A program made the translations under genes and the position numbers. DNA of 64,000 bases from contig PLCO01000009.1 of assembly GCA_003134815.1 (NCBI GenBank), forward strand, positions 189,010-253,009, read 5' to 3'. Positions within the stretch are counted from its first letter, which is position 1. Each line of letters starts with the position of its first letter. The DNA comes from Acidobacteriaceae bacterium (GTDB lineage Bacteria; Acidobacteriota; Terriglobia; Terriglobales; Acidobacteriaceae). Under the pieces are notes generated by a model. The model had not been told where the DNA came from. It saw only the letters and a program-made list of their open reading frames with translations, and did no database searches. Positions 45,557-53,928 of this stretch are shown here, one piece after another.

Positions 45557-45584
45557 GTGGCTTTTTCTTAAGGGAAAAAGCCAC
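45557..45584. repeat. Second copy of the 11-bp hairpin GTGGCTTTTTC/GAAAAAGCCAC
   Basis: The stem is identical to the one inside the 43494-43604 element, with a different 6-base loop (TTAAGG). It ends at the base next to the GT2 stop codon, so it lies at the 3' end of that mRNA. No T-tract follows on the minus strand, so it is not a classical intrinsic terminator. Confidence 0.8.
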
Positions 45585-46349
45585 TTAGTTGTCGAGGCTT
45601 CGCTTTACCGCAACTGGAGTACCGCTGTAGCGGCCGAGGAGCGCGTTCCAGCGGACGATGGCGATGTCCTGCAGCATGCGGAGGCCGTCTTTGAGGTAGC
45701 TGATGCGGGTGCGCTCATCGTGGGCCCAGCTTACGGGCACTTCGTCCACGCGGAATCCGCGCTTGCGAGCGATGAAGAGAATCTCGGGATCGAAGCCCCA
45801 GCGATCGATTGTCTGGAGCTGGAAGACGGTTTGGGCGGCGGCGCGAGTGAAGGCCTTGAATCCGCATTGCGTGTCAGCGTAAGGCAGGCCCATGACGGCG
45901 CGCGTGACTCCGTTGAAGCAACGGCCAAAGAACTGGCGGTAGAGCGGCTGGCGGATGGTTTGGCGCGTGCGCTCAAGCCAGCGCGAGCCGATGGCAATGT
46001 CGGCGCCGTCGGCGATGGCGGCAAGGAGGCCGTCGGCTTCTTCAATGGGGGCGGAGAGATCGGCGTCGGTGAACATGACCACTTCGCCGAAGGAGTGGAG
46101 CAGGCCGTTGCGGACGCTATAGCCCTTGCCGCGATTGCCGGGATTCTGGAGCATGCGTACCTCAGGGGCGTTAGCGGCGAAGGCGCGAACCAGATCGGCG
46201 GTCTGGTCGCGCGAGCCGTCGTCGACGACAACGACTTCGGCGTTCCAGCCGCGGTGGCGAATGCAGGCCACGACCGCCTCAAGCGCGCCCACGATGCGCG
46301 CGGCCTCGTTATAGGCGGGTATGACGATGCTGTATTGCGGGTAGGCCAT
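45585..46349 (-). CDS. GT2 glycosyltransferase (dolichyl/polyprenyl-phosphate glucosyltransferase-like)
   Basis: A 254-residue family 2 glycosyltransferase. From the ATG at 46349 it reads MAYPQYSIVIPAYNEAARI, the standard GT2 opening; the track TTG six codons earlier is less likely. VVVDDGSRDQT, the DxD-like FTDADLSAPIEEAD, GSRWLERTRQ and DTQCGFKAFTRAAA are the strings typical of polyprenyl-phosphate beta-glucosyl/mannosyl transferases. There is no C-terminal membrane pair, so it would act at the cytoplasmic membrane face. It probably supplies a lipid-linked sugar for a GT-C enzyme; the ArnT-like protein at 33 kb is one candidate user, by inference only. A 12-bp repeat array lies 28 bases upstream. 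Confidence 0.88.
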   Translation of the reverse strand: MAYPQYSIVIPAYNEAARIVGALEAVVACIRHRGWNAEVVVVDDGSRDQTADLVRAFAANAPEVRMLQNPGNRGKGYSVRNGLLHSFGEVVMFTDADLSAPIEEADGLLAAIADGADIAIGSRWLERTRQTIRQPLYRQFFGRCFNGVTRAVMGLPYADTQCGFKAFTRAAAQTVFQLQTIDRWGFDPEILFIARKRGFRVDEVPVSWAHDERTRISYLKDGLRMLQDIAIVRWNALLGRYSGTPVAVKRSLDN

Positions 46350-46376
46350 GCAGTGTTGGAAGTCCAACGATCAATT

Positions 46377-46410
46377 TATCGTATGGGGTATCGCATGGGG
46401 TATCGTATGC
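46377..46410 (-). repeat. 12-bp tandem repeat (2.8 copies) before the GT2 gene
   Basis: The plus strand reads tatcgtatgggg tatcgcatgggg tatcgtatgc. Units are 12 bases with one difference, starting 28 bases from the GT2 start codon in the divergent region shared with the HU gene. Confidence 0.75.
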
Positions 46411-46553
46411 AGTCGGCGGACCGTGAATCTGGGCCTTGGAGAGGAGGGTTTGACCCTGCCGGAAAGGGCCAAGGGAGACGGTAAGGCCTGGGATGGCGAG
46501 AACCTGCCATGGGGCAAATTGCTGATGCGCAAAGGATAATTTGCAAAAGGGGC

Positions 46554-46582
46554 TTGCATTTTCGTGCTTTCCTCGGCACAAT
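46554..46582 (+). promoter_or_regulatory. Possible promoter of the HU/IHF gene
   Basis: TTGCAT (46554-46559) and CACAAT (46577-46582) are separated by 17 bases, 33 bases before the HU start codon. The match to consensus is moderate, and the placement and spacing are right. Confidence 0.35.
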
Positions 46583-46614
46583 CCGTTTATGCTGGTTGCG
46601 GAGGTTTGTTGGCG

Positions 46615-46905
46615 ATGACAAAGGCGGACTTGGTGGAGAAGGTGACCAACCTGGGCGATTTGACCCGGCGCGACGGCGAAGTGATTGTTGAAACCATCTT
46701 CGGATCCGTGATTGGCGCCTTGCAGAGCGGAGACAAGATTGAGATTCGCGGCTTCGGCTCGTTTCGCATCCGCCAGCGCAAGCCGCGCATCGGGCGCAAC
46801 CCCAAAACCGGCGCGCGGGTGGACGTTCCCGCCAAGAAGGTTCCCTACTTCAAGCCATCGAAGGAACTGCGCGACCTGGTGAATCCGGGAGAGGCGAAGG
46901 CATAG
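46615..46905 (+). CDS. HU/IHF-family DNA-bending protein
   Basis: A 96-residue nucleoid protein. From the ATG at 46615 it reads MTKADLVEKVTNLGDLTRRDGEVIV, followed by the conserved core IEIRGFGSFRIRQRKPRIGRNPKTGARVDVPAKKVPYFKPSKEL. The beta-arm RNPKTG with its intercalating proline region marks the family; the R-rich arm and overall length are closer to IHF-beta/HupB-like proteins than I can resolve. It binds and bends DNA non-specifically or at preferred sites. GGAGG stands ten bases upstream; a TTG at 46609 is an alternative start. The track ORF begins 17 codons too early. It is convergent with pgeF. Confidence 0.94.
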   Translation: MTKADLVEKVTNLGDLTRRDGEVIVETIFGSVIGALQSGDKIEIRGFGSFRIRQRKPRIGRNPKTGARVDVPAKKVPYFKPSKELRDLVNPGEAKA

Positions 46906-46947
46906 CGGTCGTAGCGCCAGCTTCAAATTCCAATCCAAATTCCCTTC

Positions 46948-48072
46948 TCATCGAGTGTAGCGCTGTTTGCGCGCCTCGCGAATGCCGATGACTGCCATCA
47001 TGCGTCCGGCGTGGCCGTGCGAGGCGCGATGGGAGAAGAAGAGATCGGTGTGGCATTGCGTACAGCCGCCGACGATTTGAATCGATTGCGGGCTGAGGCC
47101 GGCTGAGAGAAGCTGGCGGCGATTGGCTTCAATGAGATCGACATGAAGGCTGGGTCCGATTGGCGAATGGCCGGGCGCGCGCTGGGTGAGAAAAAGCATG
47201 GGATATTTTTTGCGCACCGGATCAGAGTCGTAGACCTCGCGGAATAGGTCGCGTGCGTATGAGAATTGCGATTCGAATTCCGAGAGAACTTCTTCACCGA
47301 CGGCATAACAGCAGAGGCCGATGCCGGGGCCGATGGCGGCGATGAGGTCCTGCGGGCGGGAGCAGAAGGCGAGCCGCATGCTGCCGACGCCGGATTCGAC
47401 GATACGCCTGACGGTTCCACGCCAGCCGGCGTGAAACGCTGCGACGACGCGCTGTTTTTTGTCGGCGACGAGGACGGGAATGCAATCGGCGGTTTGAATG
47501 GCGAGGAGCAAGCCCGGCTCCGCGGTGATTTGCCCGTCCGCTTTGTGCGGTTGCGCGCGAGAGGCGTCAGATGCTGTGGAGGGGGCGGCGGTGTGGACGA
47601 TGCGGTTGGAATGAAATTGGCGGAGCACGATGAGCGGCGTTGCGGGATTGGACGTGACGGCCTCGACGAGGAGTCGCCGGTTGCGAAGGACGGTTTCGCG
47701 GTCGTCAGCGGAGGTGAGGCCGAGGTTCAGCTCGCCCGGGGCATCTTCAGGACAGTAAGCGCGGCTTAGACCACCCTTGCGAGTTGAGAATCCAGCCCAA
47801 AGCCAGGGAAGGTCCCAGCCGGGTATGGGTAGCCATTCAGCACCATTGGCGGCGCGGAGAGGGACGGGCGCGGGGGTGTGGAGTTCGTCGGGGACATTGC
47901 GCTCGAAACGGGAGTCCCGGTTGGGGCGCGTGTCGCGGACGGGGCGCGCGCCGGTGACAGGCCTGGTTTTCCTACCGTGCTCGCTGCGCGCAAGTCCGGC
48001 TGCGGCCAGGCAGAGGTCGGTTGCCTTGAGAGAGGAAGCGGACGTGGGTTTCTTGCGGGCAGCCGGACTCAT
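46948..48072 (-). CDS. pgeF: Peptidoglycan editing factor PgeF / YfiH family (laccase domain)
   Basis: Multicopper-polyphenol-oxidase-fold protein. E. coli YfiH edits cytoplasmic peptidoglycan precursors, and relatives include FAMIN-like purine enzymes. The metal-site motifs are visible: VLRQFHSNRIVH, AIQTADCIPVLV, AAFHAGWRGT, GPGIGLCCYAVGEEV and GGCTQCHTDLFFSHRASHGHAGRMMAVIGI. The ORF encodes 374 residues, about 100 more than usual. The extra sequence is a basic, low-complexity N-terminus (residues 1-75), so an internal start is possible, but the track ATG at 48072 is kept. Three 13-bp repeats lie eight bases from it. It is convergent with the HU gene. Confidence 0.88.
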   Translation of the reverse strand: MSPAARKKPTSASSLKATDLCLAAAGLARSEHGRKTRPVTGARPVRDTRPNRDSRFERNVPDELHTPAPVPLRAANGAEWLPIPGWDLPWLWAGFSTRKGGLSRAYCPEDAPGELNLGLTSADDRETVLRNRRLLVEAVTSNPATPLIVLRQFHSNRIVHTAAPSTASDASRAQPHKADGQITAEPGLLLAIQTADCIPVLVADKKQRVVAAFHAGWRGTVRRIVESGVGSMRLAFCSRPQDLIAAIGPGIGLCCYAVGEEVLSEFESQFSYARDLFREVYDSDPVRKKYPMLFLTQRAPGHSPIGPSLHVDLIEANRRQLLSAGLSPQSIQIVGGCTQCHTDLFFSHRASHGHAGRMMAVIGIREARKQRYTR

Positions 48073-48080
48073 GCAGGCTT

Positions 48081-48120
48081 GATTTTAGATGGGATTTTTA
48101 GATAGGCGATTTTAGATGGG
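48081..48120 (-). repeat. 13-14 bp tandem repeat x3 before the pgeF start
   Basis: The plus strand reads gattttagatggg, atttttagataggc and gattttagatggg (48081-48093, 48094-48107, 48108-48120). The array begins eight bases from the pgeF ATG and there is no Shine-Dalgarno sequence between. A further 11-bp pair, atgggctgaga then atgggctgaaa, follows at 48141-48162. Confidence 0.8.
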
Positions 48121-48542
48121 CCGCGTTCTTCAGGCGGAGCATGGGCTGAGAATGGGCTGAAAATGCTCGGGCGGGGGGAGAGCATGTGGGCCTACCTTCC
48201 GGTAGGCCCGCTCGAGAGGCAATTTTGGGAGGGAGATCAGGGGGGGGAAATTGGGAAGAGGTTCCGAAGAACCCTCAAGAGAGAAATACAGCCTTGCTTT
48301 GGCGGGACGTTTGGGGAAGCCTCTGCTAATTACATACATAGATGCACTATTTAAGAAAGAGTTGCAAGTCCCAAATTGTGAAGAGAGCCCTGGGGTTGTG
48401 GAAATGAGGGGCGTATTAGCTGCTTGGCACCCTCTTGGGACCAAAATGGGCAATCTTCTTGAAACAACAGGGGTAAATTGGGCACCCCTAAACTGGCACT
48501 CTTAACCTGGGCGCTCTTAGGGGGTGAAGGGGGCGCTGGGTC
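48121..48542. other. Intergenic region between pgeF and the SDR gene
   Basis: About 420 bases with no supportable gene. It holds the 11-bp repeat pair at 48141-48162 and a strong hairpin at 48188-48209. A poorer CACCCCTAA/TTAGGGGGTG inverted repeat lies near 48,483-48,524 at the 3' end of the SDR gene. The composition is G-rich on the plus strand. Confidence 0.5.
48188..48209. repeat. Perfect 9-bp hairpin GGGCCTACC-TTCC-GGTAGGCCC
   Basis: Nine perfect base pairs with a four-base loop. It lies downstream of the SDR gene and upstream of pgeF, both on the minus strand. There is no adjacent T-tract, so termination is possible but unproven. Confidence 0.75.
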
Positions 48543-49340
48543 TCATGCTCGGTCTTTTGGCCGCGCGTATTTTTCAACGGCGCGCGTGATGAGGGTGACG
48601 GGCAGGAAGCGGACGAAAAACGCCGTGAGTTTGCCGCTCAGCTTGGGGTGGATGGTGCGCCGGCCGCGCGCGAGCGCGTCGATGGCGATGCGAGCGACCA
48701 CTTCAGCCGGTTGCAGATTGCGGGTGCGGAAGACCCCTGCGCCCGCGACCTCAAAGAATTCACTCTCGGTGGTTCCGGGACAGAGCGCGGAGACTTTGAC
48801 GCCGAATTGCGCGACTTCAGCAGCGACGCCGAGAGAGAAGAAGCGCGCGAATGCTTTTGTGGCCGCATAGGTAGAGAGGTACGGAACCGGCTGAAAGCTG
48901 GCAGTGGAGGAGACGATCAGCATCCAGCCGTGACGGCGCTCGACCATGCGGGGAAGAAAGAGACGCGAGAGGCGGACGACGGCTTCGCAGTTGACGCGCA
49001 CCTGGCTCAATTCCTGCTCGGCGTCATTGGTGACGAAAGCGCCGTACTGGCCGAGGCCGGCGTTGTTGACGAGGATGTCGACGACGAGGCCAGCGCCTTC
49101 GGTCGCGTCGAAGATTTGCTGCGGCGCCGAGGGATCGTTAAGATCGGCGACAACGATGCGCGTCTCGGTTCCTTTGGCAGCGAACTCAGCTGCGAGGGCT
49201 TGAAGGCGATCGAGACGGCGCGCAGTGAGGATGAGCTTTGCGCCGTTCGCAGCGAGCTCACGCGCGAGAGCGGCGCCGATTCCGGCGCTGGCCCCAGTGA
49301 TTAATGCCCACTTGCCGTGAAGGTCCGAGGTTGTCGCCAT
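48543..49340 (-). CDS. Short-chain dehydrogenase/reductase
   Basis: A 265-residue classical SDR. The track ORF begins 106 codons too early; homology starts at MATTSDLHGKWALITGASAGIG (ATG at 49340). The cofactor motif TGASAGIG, VADLND, the NNAG motif (VDILVNNAGLGQYG), the catalytic serine in LIVSSTAS and YAATK (Tyr-x-x-x-Lys) are all present. A C-terminal hydrophobic stretch (LTAFFVRFLPVTLITRAVEKYA) resembles the DltE/YqjQ-like SDR group. It uses NAD(P)H; the substrate is unknown. Cytochrome c lies 76 bases upstream on the same strand, so cotranscription is possible. Confidence 0.88.
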   Translation of the reverse strand: MATTSDLHGKWALITGASAGIGAALARELAANGAKLILTARRLDRLQALAAEFAAKGTETRIVVADLNDPSAPQQIFDATEGAGLVVDILVNNAGLGQYGAFVTNDAEQELSQVRVNCEAVVRLSRLFLPRMVERRHGWMLIVSSTASFQPVPYLSTYAATKAFARFFSLGVAAEVAQFGVKVSALCPGTTESEFFEVAGAGVFRTRNLQPAEVVARIAIDALARGRRTIHPKLSGKLTAFFVRFLPVTLITRAVEKYARPKDRA

Positions 49341-49416
49341 CGTTCGATGATAGAGGATGGGGATTCTGGCAGACGCTGATGGTAGAGGTTGCGACGGGAT
49401 AGACGATGCGCCGGGG

Positions 49417-49950
49417 CTATTGAGCTGGAGCGGACGGCGGTTGGGATTTGGAGAACGAGCGAATGTAGATGATGAGGTTCCAGACTTGATTGTCGCTGGC
49501 GCGGCCGTCGCCCTCGGAAGGCATCTTGCCCTTGCCGACGCGGACGACGTTGAAAAGCTCCCAGTCTTCCCTGCCGGCGAGAGTTTTGGGATCGGTCCAA
49601 TCGTCGAGCGTGAGCTCCATGCTTGTGGCGAGATCGGTCTTTCCGTTGCCATTGTCACCGTGGCACATGGCGCAGTCGACTCGATACAGGGCCTTCGCCC
49701 TGGCCTGTGATTCCGCGGTAGGCTTGACGGGATTCCTGACGGGCGCAGCGGGTGGGGGCGCGGCGTTTTGCGGCTGGATGAGTGCGGGCGCGGGCGCAGG
49801 AGCGGGAGCGGGAGCAGGAGCGGGCGCAGGGGCGGGAGCGGGGGCAGGAGCAGGAGCGGGAGCAGGCTGCTGCTGAGTGCGGCCTGGCAGCGGCAAGCAG
49901 GCTACGACCAACAGGGCCCCTGCAAAAAAGAGCAGAAATGACTTCAACAT
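49417..49950 (-). CDS. Lipoprotein-type c-type cytochrome with a Pro-Ala linker
   Basis: A 177-residue class I cytochrome c. From the ATG at 49950 (preceded by GGGAGG) it opens with a signal, MLKSFLLFFAGALLVVAC, that fits a lipobox (VVAC), suggesting membrane anchoring. A run of roughly 15 Pro-Ala dipeptides follows as a stiff linker. The haem domain starts near residue 85 with CAMCH (CxxCH) in YRVDCAMCHGDNGNGKTDL. The axial methionine is in GKMPSEGDGRASDNQVWNLIIYI. Such tethered cytochromes shuttle electrons between periplasmic dehydrogenases and terminal oxidases. The track ORF extends far upstream in the wrong region. SDR follows it on the same strand. Confidence 0.87.
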   Translation of the reverse strand: MLKSFLLFFAGALLVVACLPLPGRTQQQPAPAPAPAPAPAPAPAPAPAPAPAPAPALIQPQNAAPPPAAPVRNPVKPTAESQARAKALYRVDCAMCHGDNGNGKTDLATSMELTLDDWTDPKTLAGREDWELFNVVRVGKGKMPSEGDGRASDNQVWNLIIYIRSFSKSQPPSAPAQ

Positions 49951-50099
49951 GAAAGCCTCCCACGGAAAATGCCACCAATCCGGCATCTTCTCGGCTGGAT
50001 CGGAATTCTGCGAGGAATTATAGGCCGTATGGATGGAAAGGGCTATGCAATCGGATACTGAACCGGGCACAGCAACAGTAGCGATGCCGCAGGGCGGCA

Positions 50100-51776
50100 T
50101 TAGTGCATGCCACCGCCACCGCCGCCTGCGCCGGGCTTGTTCTTGCTGAGCATGAAGGCCAGGAAGACAAGAACGATCGAGGCATAGGAGAGCTCCATAT
50201 AGACGTCCTGGTAGCCCTGCATGCGCGCCTGAGCGAGCATCTGGTTGTAGATCTGGGCCATGGCGAGGGCGCTGCCGTTGGCTACGCCGAATGCATTGTT
50301 GTAGGCGCCGGTGAGCGCCTTTTGATGGAGGTCGAAGGCGATGGTTCCGGGTTGCATGGCCTGCTGCAGATGCTGCTCGTGCCACATGGCGCGGCTGGTG
50401 ACCTGAGCATTGGTGATGGCGATGAGGATGGAGCCGCCAATGTTGCGGACGAAGTTGATGAGCCCGGCGACCTGGTTGCTTTGCTCCTTGGGCATGCCTA
50501 CATACGCAGCAGTGGTGATGGAGATGAAGCAGAAGGGCAGAGGGAACATTTGCACGACGCGCAACCACGACGCCTCAGCAAAGCTCATTTGCAGATTGGT
50601 CACGTTTGCCGCGTAGCGAAAGGTGATGACGAGCATCATGAAGCCGAAGGCGGCAAGGTAGCGTGCGGAGATTTTTCCGGTGGCGATTCCGGCCAGGGGC
50701 ATCATGAAGACGAGGGTGAGTCCTCCGTAGGTGAGTGCGAGGCCGGCAGTGGTGGCATTGTAGCCAAGCAACTGCTGCGTGAATTGAGGCTGGAGAACGG
50801 TGTTGGCATTCAGCACGCCGCCAACCAGCATCATGAGGAAGCAACAGATGGCGAAGTTCCTGTAGCGGAAGAGGCGCAGGTTGATGAGCGGATCTTTCTT
50901 GTTCCACTCCCAAAGGAAGAGACCGATGATGCCAACGATGAACAAGACCGCGAAGAGGCAGATGAAGGGCGAGGAGAACCAGTCATTCTCTTCGCCTTTA
51001 TCGAGCATGATCTGGAGGCCGCCCATGGCGAGTGTTAGAAAGCCGAGGCCGACGTAGTCCATGTTGCGCAGGCGCGAGCGATCGGCCTTGATCCAGGGGG
51101 GATCCTCGACGAGGCGCGTGACGAGGATGAAGGCAAGAATGCCGACGGGAATGTTGATGAAGAATATCCAGCGCCAGGAGAAGTTGTCGGTAATCCAGCC
51201 GCCGAGGGTGGGGCCGATGGAAGGCGCGAGCACGGCGACAAGTCCGTAGAGGGCGAAGGCCTGCCCGCGTTTTTGAGGCTCGAATGAGTCTGCCATGATG
51301 GCCTGCGCCATGGGCTGCATTCCGCCGCCGAACATGCCCTGGAGCACACGGCAAAGAAGCAGGATGGGCAGAGAGGGAGCGGCACCGCAAAGAAAGCTCG
51401 CGGCAGTGAAGCCGGTAATGCACACGGCGAAGAAGTTGCGGCGGCCCATGACGGAAGAGGCCCAGCCGCCGAGCGGGAGCACGATGGCGTTCGAGACGAG
51501 GTAGCTGGTGAGCACCCATGTGGCCTCGTCAGTGCTTGCGCCCAACGAGCCGCCGATATGCGGCAGGGCGACGTTCGCGATGGAGGTGTCTAGCACTTCC
51601 ATGAACGCGGCGAGGGCCACGGTCATCGCGATGAGCCAGGGATTTACTCTCGGCTTCCAGGCCGCATGCTGCGCGAGATTGGGATTCTGCATCTCCGACG
51701 ATCCGGCTCCGGTCGCATTGCTCCTGGCTGCGGGATCGGAGGGAAGAGCCGGCAAAGTGGAGTCGATCGCGGACAA
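50100..51776 (-). CDS. MFS drug exporter, DHA2/EmrB-QacA family
   Basis: A 558-residue proton-driven exporter with 14 predicted membrane segments. The DHA2 hallmarks are WLIAMTVALAAFMEVLDTSIANVALPHIGGSLGAS in helix 1 (motif D1), ATWVLTSYLVSNAIVLPLGGWASSVMGRR (motif A region), and APSIGPTLGGWITDNFSWRWIFFINIPVG in helix 5 (motif C). The chain ends in a Gly-rich tail. The start codon is a TTG, supported by a strong AGAGGAGAAA Shine-Dalgarno sequence. No membrane-fusion (EmrA) gene is adjacent, so it may work alone or with a distant partner. Substrate unknown. It is divergent from ggt. Confidence 0.92.
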   Translation of the reverse strand: MSAIDSTLPALPSDPAARSNATGAGSSEMQNPNLAQHAAWKPRVNPWLIAMTVALAAFMEVLDTSIANVALPHIGGSLGASTDEATWVLTSYLVSNAIVLPLGGWASSVMGRRNFFAVCITGFTAASFLCGAAPSLPILLLCRVLQGMFGGGMQPMAQAIMADSFEPQKRGQAFALYGLVAVLAPSIGPTLGGWITDNFSWRWIFFINIPVGILAFILVTRLVEDPPWIKADRSRLRNMDYVGLGFLTLAMGGLQIMLDKGEENDWFSSPFICLFAVLFIVGIIGLFLWEWNKKDPLINLRLFRYRNFAICCFLMMLVGGVLNANTVLQPQFTQQLLGYNATTAGLALTYGGLTLVFMMPLAGIATGKISARYLAAFGFMMLVITFRYAANVTNLQMSFAEASWLRVVQMFPLPFCFISITTAAYVGMPKEQSNQVAGLINFVRNIGGSILIAITNAQVTSRAMWHEQHLQQAMQPGTIAFDLHQKALTGAYNNAFGVANGSALAMAQIYNQMLAQARMQGYQDVYMELSYASIVLVFLAFMLSKNKPGAGGGGGGMH

Positions 51777-52029
51777 CAGTTTTCTCCTCTGTTGGCTGGA
51801 GCTTTGTTTTATCTAAGGACCGGGGAGGTGCGACGTTCAGCAGATGGTGCTTCTATCTAGATTCGCATGGGGGCCAAGAGGGTGCACGGAATTGGCGGAG
51901 AGGCGGGGAAGGATTAAGCAGGGTGGAAGAAACCGAACGCGGCGGGCAGACACGCGAGACGAATGGGCATAGACGACTAACGTGCATGTACATTGAGAGG
52001 AAGAATATTACGGAAGGAAGGACATCGCT

Positions 52030-53907
52030 ATGCGCCGCAGAACATTCATACAGACGCTACCTCTGGCAGCCGCGGGATCGGCCGCTGCCCTCAAAAGTAA
52101 TGCAACCGGGCTGAGCCAGAGCCAGCAAGGCCGGAGCGGGCCGGGAGGAACGGGGCTGGGAGAGACGGGGGAGCTGTCAAAATTTCAGCTGGCGGGCGCG
52201 GAGCGATTCATTCGGCCCGACGTTCACGCGGGCGACAGGCCTTCGGGCGCGAGCTTTGCGACGCGGTCACCCGCGCTGGGCATGAATGGGGCGGCGGGGA
52301 CAGCGCATCCGTTGGCGACGCAGACCGCGATTGCAATTTTGAAGCGCGGAGGATCAGCCGTGGATGCGGCGGTGGCCGCGAATGCTGTGCTCGGGTTCGT
52401 TGAGCCCACGAGTAGCGGGTTGGGCGGCGATTGCTTCGCGTTCGTATGGGATCCGGAAGCGGGAAAACTGCTGGGCATGGCCAGTTCCGGGCGCTCGCCA
52501 AGATCGCTTTCGCTCGCCACGGTGCGTTCGCGCGCGGCGAATGGGCACATTCCGGCATTGGGCGCTGTCAGCGTTTCGACCCCGGGCGCGCTCGACGCTT
52601 GGTGGACGCTGCACCAGCGTTACGGAAAGCTGAAGTGGGCGAAGTTGTTTGAGCCCGCGATCGCCGCGTGCGAGGCTGGCGATCCAACGCCGCAGATTAT
52701 CGGCTATTACATCAAGGGCAATATGGAGTTCTTCGAGCACGCCGGTTCGGCGATTGAAGAGACCGCCAACGCGATGAAGACATACATGCTGCCGGGCGGC
52801 GCTGCGCCGGGAGAGTACGATGTGCGGCGCAATCCCGATTTAGCGCGCACTTACCAGATGATTGCCGCAGGGGGCCGCGACGCTTTTTACGAGGGACCGA
52901 TTGCGCAGACCATCGACGCGTATTTCAAGCGGATTGGCGGATGGCTCTCCGCGGAGGACCTGCGCGAGCACCGGGCGGAGTGGGTTGAGCCGCTGGTGAC
53001 GAAGTATCGCGGCGTGGATGTTTACGGAATGCCCGCGAACACGCAGGGGCTGGCCACTTTGCAAATGCTGAACATCATCGAGCAATTCGACATGCGCAGC
53101 TACGGGTTTCAATCGGCGCAATCGCTGCAGGTGCAGATTGAGGCCAAGCGGCTGGCTTACGAAGATCGTGCACGCTACTACGCCGATCCGCACTTCGCGA
53201 AGATTCCCATAGCGTGGCTCAACTCAAAGGAGTACGCGAAGGAGCGGGCGAAGCTGATCCGGCTGAACGCGATCAACGATCATGTTTCGCCGGGGCAAGC
53301 GCCGAGCCAAGGCGATACGACGTACTTTACGACGGCTGACAAAGACGGGATGATGGTGTCGATGATTCAATCGAACTTTCGCGGCATGGGATCGGGGCTC
53401 GTTGCGGATGGACTGGGCTTCATGTTTCAGGATCGCGGGCAACTGTTCTCGCTTCAGGATGGTCATCCGAATATCTACGCGCCGGGCAAGCGGCCGTTCC
53501 AGACGATTATTCCCGGATTTGCGTCGAAGGATGGGGTGCCGTGGCTCTCGTTTGGCGTGATGGGCGGCGACATGCAGCCGCAGGGGCAGACGCAGATCGT
53601 TCTGAATCGCGTGGATTACGGGCTGGATGTGCAGTCGGCTGCCGACAGCCCGCGCTGGCACCACGAAGGATCGTCGCAGTCGATGGGCGAGGACCGGCCG
53701 GGCATGGGACCGCGCGGGCTGCTGCGCCTCGAAGCCGGAGTTCCGGCCGCGACTCGCAAGGCGCTTGCCGACCTGGGCTGGCCGATGGGCGAAAGCGACG
53801 GCGGATTCGGGCGCTACGAGTGCATCGAGCTACGCAAGCAGGGAGCGGATCGCGTGTATGCGGCGGGCAGCGAGATGAGGGCCGACGCAGTGGCGTTGGC
53901 GTACTAG
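52030..53907 (+). CDS. ggt: Gamma-glutamyltransferase family protein
   Basis: An N-terminal-nucleophile hydrolase of 625 residues that autocleaves into two subunits and hydrolyses or transfers gamma-glutamyl groups, as from glutathione. An export signal opens the protein (MRRRTFIQTLPLAAAGSAAA, twin-arginine-like). PTSSGLGGDCFAFVWD is the substrate-binding region of the large subunit. The cleavage/nucleophile site is GDTTYFTTADKDG (Thr start of the small subunit). GSGLVADGLGFMFQDRG and FGVMGGDMQPQGQTQ follow. The start has GGAAGGA upstream. It is convergent with the VWA gene. An apparent remnant of a second ggt tail lies 1.1 kb downstream. Cephalosporin acylases and other GGT-like paralogues cannot be excluded. 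Confidence 0.88.
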   Translation: MRRRTFIQTLPLAAAGSAAALKSNATGLSQSQQGRSGPGGTGLGETGELSKFQLAGAERFIRPDVHAGDRPSGASFATRSPALGMNGAAGTAHPLATQTAIAILKRGGSAVDAAVAANAVLGFVEPTSSGLGGDCFAFVWDPEAGKLLGMASSGRSPRSLSLATVRSRAANGHIPALGAVSVSTPGALDAWWTLHQRYGKLKWAKLFEPAIAACEAGDPTPQIIGYYIKGNMEFFEHAGSAIEETANAMKTYMLPGGAAPGEYDVRRNPDLARTYQMIAAGGRDAFYEGPIAQTIDAYFKRIGGWLSAEDLREHRAEWVEPLVTKYRGVDVYGMPANTQGLATLQMLNIIEQFDMRSYGFQSAQSLQVQIEAKRLAYEDRARYYADPHFAKIPIAWLNSKEYAKERAKLIRLNAINDHVSPGQAPSQGDTTYFTTADKDGMMVSMIQSNFRGMGSGLVADGLGFMFQDRGQLFSLQDGHPNIYAPGKRPFQTIIPGFASKDGVPWLSFGVMGGDMQPQGQTQIVLNRVDYGLDVQSAADSPRWHHEGSSQSMGEDRPGMGPRGLLRLEAGVPAATRKALADLGWPMGESDGGFGRYECIELRKQGADRVYAAGSEMRADAVALAY

Positions 53908-53928
53908 ATGCGCATCGAGCGTCAGGAG

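Noticed and set aside
45557-45584. Classical intrinsic terminator after GT2
   Set aside because: The stem is strong but no T-tract follows on the relevant strand; annotated as a repeated hairpin instead.
45471-46484. 337-residue plus ORF over the GT2 gene
   Set aside because: Antisense shadow; GT2 motifs on the minus strand are clear.
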